Positions 45,220-53,928 of a DNA stretch of 64,000 nucleotides are shown one piece after another. Location: contig NZ_CP085636.1 of the NCBI RefSeq assembly GCF_027571385.1, forward strand, positions 1,984,001-2,048,000. Direction: 5' to 3'. Each line of letters begins with the position of its first letter. Position 1 is the first letter of the stretch. A program made the position numbers and the translations under genes. The notes below the pieces were generated by a model. The model was given only the letters and a program-made list of their open reading frames with translations, made no database searches and was not told the origin of the DNA. The stretch is from Shewanella sp. MTB7 (GTDB lineage: Bacteria > Pseudomonadota > Gammaproteobacteria > Enterobacterales > Shewanellaceae).

Positions 45220-45260
45220 GTGGTTAATGTTCAAACTGTGGTTAATGTTCAAACTGTGGT
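45220..45260 (+). repeat. 18-bp tandem repeat upstream of GG peptide 2
   Basis: GTGGTTAATGTTCAAACT occurs twice in direct succession (45220-45237, 45238-45255), followed by a partial third (GTGGT). It lies 50-90 bp before the peptide start, so it is within the likely promoter or 5' leader. The remaining sequence between 44891 and 45219 is AT-rich, without a gene. Confidence 0.85.
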
Positions 45261-45311
45261 ATTAGTGAAATCACAAGGGAATTACTGGTAAAAACAATCA
45301 GGAGTAAGACA

Positions 45312-45506
45312 ATGCAAGAATTAAAAGATATTAAAATAGAACAAGTGAACGGTGGGTTTTGGCCATTTGTCGGTGGAGTAGCTGGAGGAATAGTCGGGAA
45401 TTATATTTATGAAAGTATAGGAGGCTCTTCTGGTATTAACTCTGGGTTTTCAGCGTGGGGAAATTGGTCCACAAATAGAGCTCGGCTGATGCAAGATAGA
45501 CGTTAA
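45312..45506 (+). CDS. Double-glycine-leader peptide 2 (putative microcin/bacteriocin, 64 aa)
   Basis: The leader MQELKDIKIEQVNGG ends in GG, followed by a 49-residue core starting FWPFVGGVAGGIVGNYIYES. The core has glycine-zipper GxxxG spacing typical of membrane-inserting class II bacteriocins, then a Ser/Gly/Asn/Trp region and a basic end. A good ribosome site CAGGAG stands 8 nt before the ATG. It is divergent from the exporter operon by 420 bp. It resembles class IIa-like microcins such as colicin V in design; activity is inferred. Confidence 0.8.
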   Translation: MQELKDIKIEQVNGGFWPFVGGVAGGIVGNYIYESIGGSSGINSGFSAWGNWSTNRARLMQDRR

Positions 45507-45513
45507 CAAGTAA

Positions 45514-45545
45514 ACCTACACCTTGTTTATACTAAAAAACAAGGT
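45514..45545 (+). terminator. Hairpin after GG peptide 2
   Basis: ACACCTTGTTT / AAACAAGGTGT, 11-bp arms around a short loop, between the peptide gene and the next small gene. Without a T-run it is more likely a stabilising or attenuating structure than a full terminator. Confidence 0.5.
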
Positions 45546-45567
45546 GTACTGACATAAAGGTAATTAT

Positions 45568-45741
45568 ATGGGTAAAAAACATTTAATATCTAGCTTAGGG
45601 GTTAGAGTTGGCGTTATTTTTTACCAATTAATAATAAATAACAGTATCGTTGTAATTGATTTGTTTTTTATTGGCTTTTTATCCTTCTTGGTTTCTTATA
45701 TATTATTATTTATTAAAGATCTTTTAACAGGAAAGTCCTAA
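45568..45741 (+). CDS. 57-aa membrane protein, candidate immunity protein
   Basis: An ATG at 45568 preceded by AAAGG starts MGKKHLISSLGVRVGVIFYQ. Two hydrophobic stretches follow (about residues 12-30 and 31-50) and the protein ends KDLLTGKS. It lies 61 bp after the second GG-leader peptide in the same direction. Small two-helix proteins in this position usually confer self-immunity to class II microcins. No family recognised. Confidence 0.6.
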   Translation: MGKKHLISSLGVRVGVIFYQLIINNSIVVIDLFFIGFLSFLVSYILLFIKDLLTGKS

Positions 45742-45785
45742 ACAGGTAATGAAATACTTTATTTTATCAGCTGTTTTTGCCAACA

Positions 45786-46494
45786 GTTATGTCGCAAACT
45801 CACATCGAGCAGCTATAAATTGAGGAGAATGGATCTCTCTGATACGGTTAGGCCACTAAAGAATTAACTTGTTCCCATGAAGTCATATTTTCAATGGTGT
45901 CCATTTGTCCTTGCTTAATCATGGACCAAAGCTCAACTCCAACGAGTGTCCATTCGGCGCCTTCCCAAGATTTCCATCCTAAACATTGATGCATTTTACC
46001 TTTCACTTTTCGATAACTCTGCTCAACAATATTCTCCAAATATTTAACGGCAAGAACCTCAATGATGAATAGCATGTGGCCAGATAATCAAAGACGAGTA
46101 TTGATGGCTTCTAATGCTACAGCATTCACACCACTTTTATCAATGACGACCTTAATCAGGTAAACCATGTTGGTTGATAGCTTTATTGAAAAACGCCCGT
46201 GCCGCTGGCTCATCGCGGGTTTCACTCAAATAGAAATCGATAATAGCGCCGTATTTTTTCATGGCATGATAATCGTAAACCCAGCGACCTTTAACTTTTA
46301 CGTATGCCTGATCCATTCGCCAAGAGTCTGATACCCGGTATTTTTTTCTGAATATCACTTCGAGTTGCGGTGAATATTTGTTAACCCAACGGCTTAGCGT
46401 TGAGTGGTCAAAATGGATATTTCGCTTAGCAAACATCTCCTCTATTTCAAGATAACTGAGTTTATAAGCCAACTCATCAGTTTGCGACAGAGCC
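45786..46494 (-). mobile_element. IS6-family element, decayed copy 1
   Basis: The right end is a typical IS6 terminal repeat (GGCTCTGTCGCAAACTGATG read from 46494 inward); the left end near 45786 has TGTCGCAAACTCA. The transposase is split: 46152-46472 encodes the N-terminal HTH and the first catalytic Asp (DSWRMDQAYVKVKGRWVYDY), and 45848-46075 encodes the C-terminal part. An extra T near 46155 shifts the frame, and a TGA (for the usual TGG) near 46090 adds a stop. The same two lesions occur in copy 2. Confidence 0.85.
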
Positions 46495-46520
46495 TATCGC
46501 TTGGACGCTGCCAAACAAAA

Positions 46521-46549
46521 AATGCCAGTAAGCTTAGCTTACCGGCATT
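46521..46549 (-). terminator. Terminator of the large lipoprotein gene
   Basis: A 13-bp stem AATGCCAGTAAGC / GCTTACCGGCATT with one mismatch, and As at 46515-46522 giving a T-run on the minus strand, 29 bp after the stop of the gene at 46578. Confidence 0.75.
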
Positions 46550-46577
46550 ATAACCATGACTAGATTAGTAAAGATGA

Positions 46578-49500
46578 TTATATTAATTGTGCTCTAATTA
46601 ATATTAGACTAGGCTCTAATTTATTCGCCTCATTGGTACCGATAATTCCTCCATTATTCGATCCCCATGCAACTACCGAACCGTCTACTTTAACTGCAGC
46701 GAAAGATCCGCCAGTTGAATGAATAATCTTCACATTTGAATTTTCGGCAGTGACGGAAGCAGGTGCATTGGTCCCTCCATTATATTTGCTCCCCCACGCT
46801 ATCACTGAACCGTCAGTTTTAACTGCAGCAAAGGCTCGGGTGGTTAAGTAAATAGCCTTTATGTCAGAACCCGAGGCCGTGATGGATTCAGGAGCACAGG
46901 TGTAGGAGCTGCTATCAGATACTCCCATACAGCCACCAGCCTGACTATCTCCCCAGGCAACTAACGTTCCATCGCTTTTAACTGCTAAGAAAGCATTGTC
47001 GTTTGAATATATTTTCTGTACGTCTGAGCCTGGAGCTGTGACGGATGTTGGTGCACAGTTGCTAGTTTCGCCCATGCAGCCACCAGAATCGTTATCTCCC
47101 CATGCTACTACCGAACCATCGGTTTTAACTGCTGAGAAAGTATATCTGGTTGAATAAATCGCCTGTACATTTGAGTTAGGAGCTGTGACGGATGCTGGTG
47201 CACAGTTGTTATTTGTGCCCATGCAGCCACCATAATTTTGGTTTCCCCACGTTACCACCGAACCGTCAGATTTAACTGCTGCGAAGGCTCCATTATTTGA
47301 ATAAATCGCTTGCACATTTGAGTTAGGAGCAGTGACGGATGTTGGCGCACAATAGCTAAAGCCTCCCGTCGTGCAGCCACCATTGGACTGACTCCCCCAC
47401 ACTCCTACCGAATTGTTATATTTAAGTGCTGCAAAAGAATCATTAGTTGAATAAATCGCCTTTACGCTAGAGATGTCAGTATCTTCTGGTATGTTGCCCC
47501 CGTTGGTATTATGTCCCCATGCTATCACTGAGCCATCAATTTTAACTGCCACAAAGGCAAAGTCATTTGAATAAATAGTCTGCAGGTTGGAGATAGATAT
47601 TGGTGCGCCAGAGCCACCAGCCGTTTCTGACCCCCATGCTATCACTGAGTTGTCGGTTTTAACTGCCACAAAAGCAGTGCCATTTGAATAAATTTTATCT
47701 ACATTAGAATCAGGCTCAGTAACGGATGTCGGTGCTTCGCCCCCGCTATTTGTACGTCCCCATGCTATCACTGAACCATCAGTTTTAACTGCCGCAAAGG
47801 CAACGGAATTTGAATAAATATCCCGCAGGTTGGGGATAGATGTTGGCTCGTTATCGCCGCCATCCCAATTTCCCCATGCTATCACGGAGTTGCCGTCTTT
47901 AACTGCTGCAAAAGCTCCTTTGGTTGAATAAATACTCTCTACGTGCGAGATAGTATATTCAACAACATTTTCTGGGGTCTGTTGTCCTACTTTATCGATT
48001 CCTGTTACAGTTAGTGTCACATTGTGAAGACTATTAAAAGGCTGATAATCATAGCTTGATAAAGTTGAGACAGGGAGTCCGTTAATGTTCCATTTATATT
48101 GGTATTCAGTACACAAGTCACAAGTCACCTTAGCAGTAAGTGTGCTGCCGATAGTCGGTGTGCCCTCAATTGCTAACGCTGTTATCTCAGGAGCGGGTGG
48201 TTTGAGAATAGTTATAGTTATAACACCCATTGCATAATTCACTGGGTCGTGATCGTCCTTTACCACATACACCAGTTTGTCTTCGCCATATTTTCCAGTC
48301 GTTGGCGTGTATGTCAGTTGACCTTCCTCAACCTTTACAGTGCCAAGCACTCCACCCTCCACCTTGAACAACGTAGCTGTTTTGCTGATTTGAGACTGCC
48401 AATCAAGAATAACTGGAGTGTCATATTCTATTTGCATAGTGAAATCAGCGGCATTCAGGGCGTCAGAGGGGGTAACTGTAATGACGACAACACCTTGAGT
48501 ACTTAATTCACTATCAGATACTGTGTATGTCAGAACATCAACTCCAGTAAAATTTTTTGGTGTGTATGTAATAGTGTGATTGGTCAATGTAGCTGTTGCG
48601 GATGAACCTGGTGCAGATAGATTTGATACAGCCAACTTAGTTGAGGCAGTTTCTGCATCATAAATCACATCATCGAGATTGATAATTACGGCTTCGTTAC
48701 TTAGCGTAGTCGCATTCTTTATGGATGCGGTGGGTGCACTATTACTGACTACAGCATTGAAGTTAACAGTGATGGTGCTCATGGCATACCCACCTTTGTT
48801 ATCTGTAACCACATAGCTGAATTTATCAATCAGTCCTTGACTGGGTGATGGTGGGGTATAGTTGACCGTTAGTGGGGCTTCCGGGCTGATACTTACTGTC
48901 CCCTTAGCACTGAGTACACGGATAATATGAAGTGTATCTCCATCATCATCATGTACATAATTCGCGACATCAATCACAAGAGGATTCTCATCGCCTTCCA
49001 ATTCACCAGACACTTTGATTTCAGTGGCCGTGGGCACTTTATTTGCCGGTGTCTTGTCGCTCACTGTAACCGTTACAGTTCCGGCGGCGTAGCCTTGTCT
49101 GTTATCAGTCACCACATAGGTAAACTGGTCAACCCCAATGAAACTGCCAGATGTATAGCGAATGAGCGTATCATCATATTCAACTGCTCGACCATTGCCA
49201 TCAAAAACGTGGCTGATCCTCAGTGAGTCACCGTTTTCATCACTAATCAACGGTTTGTCTAGTAAATCAAGCGTCCAAACCGGCATAGTGTTGTCAATGC
49301 TCATTAAAAAGTTACTGGCTTCAGGTGCAATGTTTGGCATTTCAGGGTCAATATCCTCTGAACTTATCACTACATAGGCAATAGCGTAACCACCATTGCC
49401 ATCCTCGACACTGAACATCGCTTGGTCAACACCTATATAACCCGCTGGCTTAAAGGTTAAGGAGTATCTGTTTTCTGCCAGTGAAAAACGCCCAGAGGTA

Positions 49501-50027
49501 CTAATTAACTGCTCAATCGTTAACGCGTCACCATCAGCATCGAAAATATACTTTTGTAAATTAATGTTGATGTTTTGAGTGCTTCCCGTTTTCAGTGTGA
49601 TATTCTCAGCTGTCGGAACGGTGTTGTCTTTGGGCTTCGCATTAACAGCCACCAAAACATGAGAGGTGGCTACTTTACTGCCGCCCTGCACCTCATAATC
49701 CAGTGACGTGACACCCGCCATCTGAGCTAAATAGTTAAATGTGCTGTTAGTTTCATTAGATATATATCCCAACCCATTGGTATCAAGTACCTCCTTCAAT
49801 GACCAAGTTGCAATGCCCACAGATTCAACAGAGTGAGTCAGGTCAACTTGTCGGTTCTCACCTTCCACTAGTATCATAGCTTGCGGAAATGCACGTAGAT
49901 ATTCAACCACTGGAGGTGGCTCTGGCGGGGAAGGCTTGTCTATCAAGCCTTCATTATCACCGCAACCTATTAATGCCACATTCAGTGAGGCAGCCATAAG
50001 ACAGAAATAAAATTTATTGTTCTTCAT
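46578..50027 (-). CDS. Large lipoprotein with cadherin-like and RCC1-like repeats
   Basis: 1149 residues. A lipobox at residues 19-22 (LIGC, lipidated Cys22) predicts an outer-membrane lipoprotein, possibly surface-exposed. Residues about 100-610 hold five cadherin/VCBS-type Ig-like repeats (for example DGDALTIEQL, FIGVDQFTYVVTDNRQGYAA). One further Ig-like domain follows (PTIGSTLTAKV, CDLCTEYQYKWNI). Residues about 700-1149 hold ten RCC1/ATS1-like repeats, each with IYSN..AF.AVK.DGSV.AWG. Some repeats carry an inserted Cys pair (GGCMG...NCAP). Adhesion or binding of a ligand is plausible. The upstream ompA-like gene is broken. Confidence 0.85.
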   Translation of the reverse strand: MKNNKFYFCLMAASLNVALIGCGDNEGLIDKPSPPEPPPVVEYLRAFPQAMILVEGENRQVDLTHSVESVGIATWSLKEVLDTNGLGYISNETNSTFNYLAQMAGVTSLDYEVQGGSKVATSHVLVAVNAKPKDNTVPTAENITLKTGSTQNININLQKYIFDADGDALTIEQLISTSGRFSLAENRYSLTFKPAGYIGVDQAMFSVEDGNGGYAIAYVVISSEDIDPEMPNIAPEASNFLMSIDNTMPVWTLDLLDKPLISDENGDSLRISHVFDGNGRAVEYDDTLIRYTSGSFIGVDQFTYVVTDNRQGYAAGTVTVTVSDKTPANKVPTATEIKVSGELEGDENPLVIDVANYVHDDDGDTLHIIRVLSAKGTVSISPEAPLTVNYTPPSPSQGLIDKFSYVVTDNKGGYAMSTITVNFNAVVSNSAPTASIKNATTLSNEAVIINLDDVIYDAETASTKLAVSNLSAPGSSATATLTNHTITYTPKNFTGVDVLTYTVSDSELSTQGVVVITVTPSDALNAADFTMQIEYDTPVILDWQSQISKTATLFKVEGGVLGTVKVEEGQLTYTPTTGKYGEDKLVYVVKDDHDPVNYAMGVITITILKPPAPEITALAIEGTPTIGSTLTAKVTCDLCTEYQYKWNINGLPVSTLSSYDYQPFNSLHNVTLTVTGIDKVGQQTPENVVEYTISHVESIYSTKGAFAAVKDGNSVIAWGNWDGGDNEPTSIPNLRDIYSNSVAFAAVKTDGSVIAWGRTNSGGEAPTSVTEPDSNVDKIYSNGTAFVAVKTDNSVIAWGSETAGGSGAPISISNLQTIYSNDFAFVAVKIDGSVIAWGHNTNGGNIPEDTDISSVKAIYSTNDSFAALKYNNSVGVWGSQSNGGCTTGGFSYCAPTSVTAPNSNVQAIYSNNGAFAAVKSDGSVVTWGNQNYGGCMGTNNNCAPASVTAPNSNVQAIYSTRYTFSAVKTDGSVVAWGDNDSGGCMGETSNCAPTSVTAPGSDVQKIYSNDNAFLAVKSDGTLVAWGDSQAGGCMGVSDSSSYTCAPESITASGSDIKAIYLTTRAFAAVKTDGSVIAWGSKYNGGTNAPASVTAENSNVKIIHSTGGSFAAVKVDGSVVAWGSNNGGIIGTNEANKLEPSLILIRAQLI

Positions 50028-50083
50028 ATATAATACTCGCTTATTACGGGGGTATAATCACCGCTCTGGGGAAAAGATTGAAT

Positions 50084-50786
50084 TTATTTTTGAATGGTTG
50101 GAATCATCTCAAAAGATCGCACTTGCATGTCGACTCGGCGATTCATAGCCCGACCCGCTTTAGTGGCATTATCTGCAATGGGTAGGCTTTCACCTGCGCC
50201 ATTCATCTTAATGTGGAATGAACTCACCCCTTGTCGGTAACCGCGCCAGTGCGGCGTTCAGAAAGCCACTGATTATATTCTTCCGCTTCAGTGTTGTCGG
50301 TGTGACCCATCACTGTTATGCCGGTCTGTGGATATTGCAGTACTTGGGTATTAATTAGTGTGCTGGCATCATGGGCGAACAAGGTGTCCGCATCATAACC
50401 GGACACAATAAAAGTCTGCGTGATAATAGGCTTCTCAACGAGCACTTCGACAATGTGCTCTTGAATAACAGGCATAGCTTTATGTGTATGACCATCACTT
50501 AGCTCACACCCTCGGTCGCTAAGTGATGGTCGGCATCGCCCGTTGTTATCTCACTCAATGATTGGGTAAATTGATATTCAACTTCGGTTATTAAATAAGG
50601 ATTAAATTGATAGCCTAGATGCAGGCCATCAACAATGACATTCAGATCCGTTAATTGAGTATTGTTATTATCCGTCTCATTATAGCCATTGTGAGCAACA
50701 CTGACACACGCATACCAAAATTGTAGAGGTTCTAAAGTTTCTACTTGCGCAAAAGAAAATGAAGGTGTACGCATTATGATATCCAT
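50084..50786 (-). pseudogene. ompA-like gene, broken by frameshifts
   Basis: 50499-50786 encodes a short barrel-like part (GYQFNPYLITEVEYQFTQSL). 50224-50475 encodes the start of an OmpA peptidoglycan-binding domain (TGITVMGHTDNTEAEEYNQW, LSERR). The end of that domain (GAGESLPIADN, NRRVDMQV) reads in a further frame down to 50084. At least two frame changes or stops separate them, so no complete OmpA is made. Confidence 0.75.
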
Positions 50787-51267
50787 GACTAATTAAACAA
50801 GTAAGTTTAATTTAAAACTAAAAACTAAAAACCGTATTCTAAAAAGACACATTGATAACAAAGGAATATAAATAATGGTTAGTGAAAAAATAAATAATTC
50901 TAGAGCTAGAACATAATTAATAACGTTAACTATAAGACTCTAGATTGCAGTGATGGTAATTGATAGGAGGCGTAAAGTAAATGATGATTTCCCTTGTGTT
51001 AATTAGTGGGATAATCTATCTAGTAAACATACTAGTATAGTAGTTTTTTCTCATACTCTTGATTTGAAAGTTAATATGTGCACCTATATCCAAGCGCGAC
51101 AATATTTATTTACCTTTTTGTTCGCTCATCAATTCAGCACTTACTTGTTATTTTATTACGAACTGAAAAAAGTATTTCGACACCGTAAACTTTTAATATA
51201 TTATAATTTAAACTTAATGTTGCATATACTTATCCGTTATTGTATGAGGAATCAATGCAACTTGTGA
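50787..51267. other. AT-rich spacer before the EAL operon
   Basis: About 480 bp without a convincing gene; a 67-codon open frame at 51064 has no ribosome site and no recognisable sequence. Presumably contains the promoter of the EAL-ibrA-ibrB operon. Confidence 0.5.
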
Positions 51268-51282
51268 ATGGGAGATTTTATT

Positions 51283-52017
51283 ATGAGTTGTTACTTCATT
51301 GGTAAATGCCGACATGTCTCAGAAAAGTGTTTAAATGCTATTCCAGACATCAAACTTAACTGCAGCCATTCACATGTCGGCCAACATATTGTTGATAGAT
51401 ATGGTGCTCTTTATGGCGTGGAAATTTTAAGTCGACCATTAGAAGATTTAAGAGTATTATCGACTATGGATCATTACTTTTCATTAATGACACCATCGAA
51501 ACATAATTTCATTTTAATGGAAATTGCAAACAAATTGACTTTTTTCAACGGGAGGAAAAAAGCAAAAAATAATCACTATTTTATCAATGTTGAAAGATTT
51601 TCATTACTCGATAACCATGTTGTTAAAAGTCTTTGTCGCTTGAGTCAGTCCTTTCAACGCACAGGATCAACATTGGTTGTGGAGATAACTGAAAGGCATA
51701 TTGCCTTATCCCCTTACACGATCGAAGCAGAGTATAAGCTAAAAGAAGCAAACATATTGATTGCATTAGATGATTTTACTTACGATGTGCATTCTGAATT
51801 GAATGCTGCCAGACATGACTACGTTAAGTTTGATTTAAGGTATATTAGAGATAATCGGTATTTTAATACTTTTGTAGATTGGGCTTTTGAAATAAAAGAA
51901 TTAGGTGTGAAAATTATTGTTGAATGTGTAGAAACTGAACATGATGCTTTATTAGCACATTCACTGCCATTTGATTATTTTCAAGGATATTATTACGATA
52001 ATTTCGATGACTTATGA
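51283..52017 (+). CDS. EAL-domain protein, probable c-di-GMP phosphodiesterase
   Basis: About 244 residues from the ATG at 51283 (GGGAG upstream); the frame opens at 51268. EAL motifs in order: VEILSR (EAL variant EIL), INVE (Asn), LVVEITER (Glu), IALDDF (DD pair), VKFDLRYI (Lys, Asp), IIVECVET (Glu), FDYFQGYYY. Most metal and catalytic residues are kept, so activity is plausible although the domain is shorter than usual. No sensor domain. The stop overlaps the start of the IbrA-like gene (ATGA). Confidence 0.85.
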   Translation: MSCYFIGKCRHVSEKCLNAIPDIKLNCSHSHVGQHIVDRYGALYGVEILSRPLEDLRVLSTMDHYFSLMTPSKHNFILMEIANKLTFFNGRKKAKNNHYFINVERFSLLDNHVVKSLCRLSQSFQRTGSTLVVEITERHIALSPYTIEAEYKLKEANILIALDDFTYDVHSELNAARHDYVKFDLRYIRDNRYFNTFVDWAFEIKELGVKIIVECVETEHDALLAHSLPFDYFQGYYYDNFDDL

Positions 52018-53246
52018 AAATAAAACTGCATATTGATGTCTATGAAGCATCACGTAAAAGGATCAGAACAATATTAGTCGATTGCCCTCATTTCTATGTA
52101 GCATTTTCTGGCGGAAAAGATTCAGGGGTATTGTTAAATCTAATTATTGAAGAAGCAAGAGCGTGTGGTCGTTTGCCTGTTGACGTGTTAATCGTTGATC
52201 TCGAAGCACAATATCAACATACCATTGACTACATCACTCGAGTTGTAGAACGTAAAGAAATTAATGCTTATTGGGTATGTCTGCCTTTAAGCTTAAGAAA
52301 TGCTGTATCTCAATTTCAACCCAAATGGATCTGTTGGGATCATCGTATTACCGAACAATGGATCAGGTCCATCCCCCTTCATTCCTCGGTGATCAGTAAG
52401 CATGATTATTTTCCTTTTTATTACTTTGGTATGGAATTTGAAGAATTTGTGAATGAATTTGCAATCTGGTACCAAAAACAAAAAAATGCACGTTGTACCT
52501 GTTTTATTGCCATTCGTTCCGATGAATCTCTTAATCGTTTTTTGACCATTAAAAATAAACGTAAACAGACACTTTATGATTATAAATGGACAACAAAAGT
52601 CAGTGAGCAAGTCTACAATGCTTACCCTATATATGATTGGCATGTAACCGATATTTGGACTGCTAATGGTAGATTTGGTTGGGACTACAATATAATTTAT
52701 AACTTAATGGCGCTGGCCGGAGTCTCTCTGTCTCAACAACGATTATGTCAACCATTTGGTGACGATCAACGTAAAGGATTATGGCTCTATCAAATACTTG
52801 AACCACACACCTGGCAAAAACTTGTCGCACGTGTTGAGGGGTGTAACTTTGGGGCACGTTATAGTAAGACCCAAGGCCGAATCTTGGGCTATTATAAATT
52901 TGAACTACCTCATGGATATACCTATAAACAATACAGTAAATATTTACTCAACAGTATGCCACCGCATTTAGCATTGCATTATCGTTCCCGTATTTTTAAA
53001 TTTCTTATATGGTGGAAACATGCAGCAAAAAAAAATGGCATCAGATCGATCCCTGATTTTGCCGACAAGAAATTAGAATCACAAAAGAAAGTGCCCAGTT
53101 GGAGACGTATTTGTAAAGTGCTTATTAAGAATGATTATTGGTGTCGAGGATTATCGTTTGGACAGAACAAAAAAATAACTAACTACAACATCGAGCTCTA
53201 TAATCATTTTTTTAAGGAACAACATGAATTTAACAGAAAACATTGA
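52014..53246 (+). CDS. IbrA/YbdN-like PAPS-reductase-family protein
   Basis: 410 residues, almost the same length as E. coli IbrA. The PP-loop SGGKDSGVLLNL (near residue 33) is typical of the adenosine nucleotide alpha hydrolase / PAPS reductase superfamily. The C-terminal part (KVPSWRRICKVLIKNDYWCRGLSF) fits DUF3440. In pathogenic E. coli IbrA with IbrB activates expression of immunoglobulin-binding proteins; the biochemical activity is not known. It overlaps the EAL gene by 4 nt and the IbrB-like gene by 23 nt. Confidence 0.88.
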   Translation: MKIKLHIDVYEASRKRIRTILVDCPHFYVAFSGGKDSGVLLNLIIEEARACGRLPVDVLIVDLEAQYQHTIDYITRVVERKEINAYWVCLPLSLRNAVSQFQPKWICWDHRITEQWIRSIPLHSSVISKHDYFPFYYFGMEFEEFVNEFAIWYQKQKNARCTCFIAIRSDESLNRFLTIKNKRKQTLYDYKWTTKVSEQVYNAYPIYDWHVTDIWTANGRFGWDYNIIYNLMALAGVSLSQQRLCQPFGDDQRKGLWLYQILEPHTWQKLVARVEGCNFGARYSKTQGRILGYYKFELPHGYTYKQYSKYLLNSMPPHLALHYRSRIFKFLIWWKHAAKKNGIRSIPDFADKKLESQKKVPSWRRICKVLIKNDYWCRGLSFGQNKKITNYNIELYNHFFKEQHEFNRKH

Positions 53247-53853
53247 AAATTTGTTAGACCAACTGTCTTCGATAAAGACTTCCTTGTTATCAGTTCATGA
53301 GAAAGTATATATATTCAATCGGTTATCGGATATTTCGGCGAGTATCGTCAAATTTAACCACCCGGTACTAAATGTTAAATTAATTAGTAGTTCACTTGTT
53401 AAGGACAATGATTACAATCCTAATCAAGTTGCTCCTCCAGAGTTTAAACTGCTCAAACATTCAATTCAAAAAGACGGCTTAACCATGCCTATCGTTGTGG
53501 GGAAACAACAGGGAGTAAATGAAGTGGTGATCATTGATGGTTACCATCGAAGTCGGTTGTTAAAACATAATCTTGAGTTCAAGAGCTCATTGGCAAGTTA
53601 TATTCCTGTTGTTATTTTGGATAAAAATATCGACGACAGAATGTCATCCTCCATACGTCACAACATGGCTCGAGGTACTCATCAAGTAGAATTAACTGCC
53701 CAGTTAGTGATAAAACTTCGTGACATGGATTGGAGTAATGATGATATTGGACGTGAGCTAGGGATGGACAGTGATGAAGTATTACGGATGCAACAAGTTA
53801 CTGGGTTAGCAGCTGCATTTAGCCATAATGCATTTTCAATAGCATGGGAATAA
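53224..53853 (+). CDS. IbrB/YbdM-like ParB-domain protein
   Basis: 209 residues, matching IbrB in size. A ParB/sulfiredoxin-like N-terminal domain (NQVAPPEFKLLKHSIQKDGL, MPIVVGKQQG, IDGYHRSRLL) and a helix-turn-helix segment (WSNDDIGRELGMDSDEVLRM) are visible. The start ATG at 53224 has AAGGAAC before it and lies inside the end of the IbrA-like gene. Likely DNA-binding partner of IbrA. Confidence 0.87.
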   Translation: MNLTENIENLLDQLSSIKTSLLSVHEKVYIFNRLSDISASIVKFNHPVLNVKLISSSLVKDNDYNPNQVAPPEFKLLKHSIQKDGLTMPIVVGKQQGVNEVVIIDGYHRSRLLKHNLEFKSSLASYIPVVILDKNIDDRMSSSIRHNMARGTHQVELTAQLVIKLRDMDWSNDDIGRELGMDSDEVLRMQQVTGLAAAFSHNAFSIAWE

Positions 53854-53887
53854 ATATAACGAGATTTTCGTTTTTCTTATACAGCAC

Positions 53888-53928
53888 GGATTCTATCGCA
53901 AACTGGTGAGGTAGTTTGCGATAGAACC
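53888..53928. repeat. Hairpin formed by two IS6-like terminal repeats
   Basis: TTCTATCGCAAACT (53891-53904) pairs perfectly with AGTTTGCGATAGAA (53913-53926). Read inward, each arm resembles the IS6 end GGCTCTGTCGCAAACT seen at 46494. It may be the remnant of an internally deleted IS6 element now acting as a terminator between convergent genes. Confidence 0.6.

Noticed and set aside
45226..45260. CRISPR-like repeat
   Set aside because: Only two direct copies without spacers and no cas genes nearby.
46152..46472. Intact small DDE transposase
   Set aside because: It is only the N-terminal half of an IS6 transposase that is cut by a frameshift and a stop.
51064..51267. 67-codon plus-strand frame before the EAL gene
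   Set aside because: AT-rich, no ribosome site, composition like non-coding DNA.
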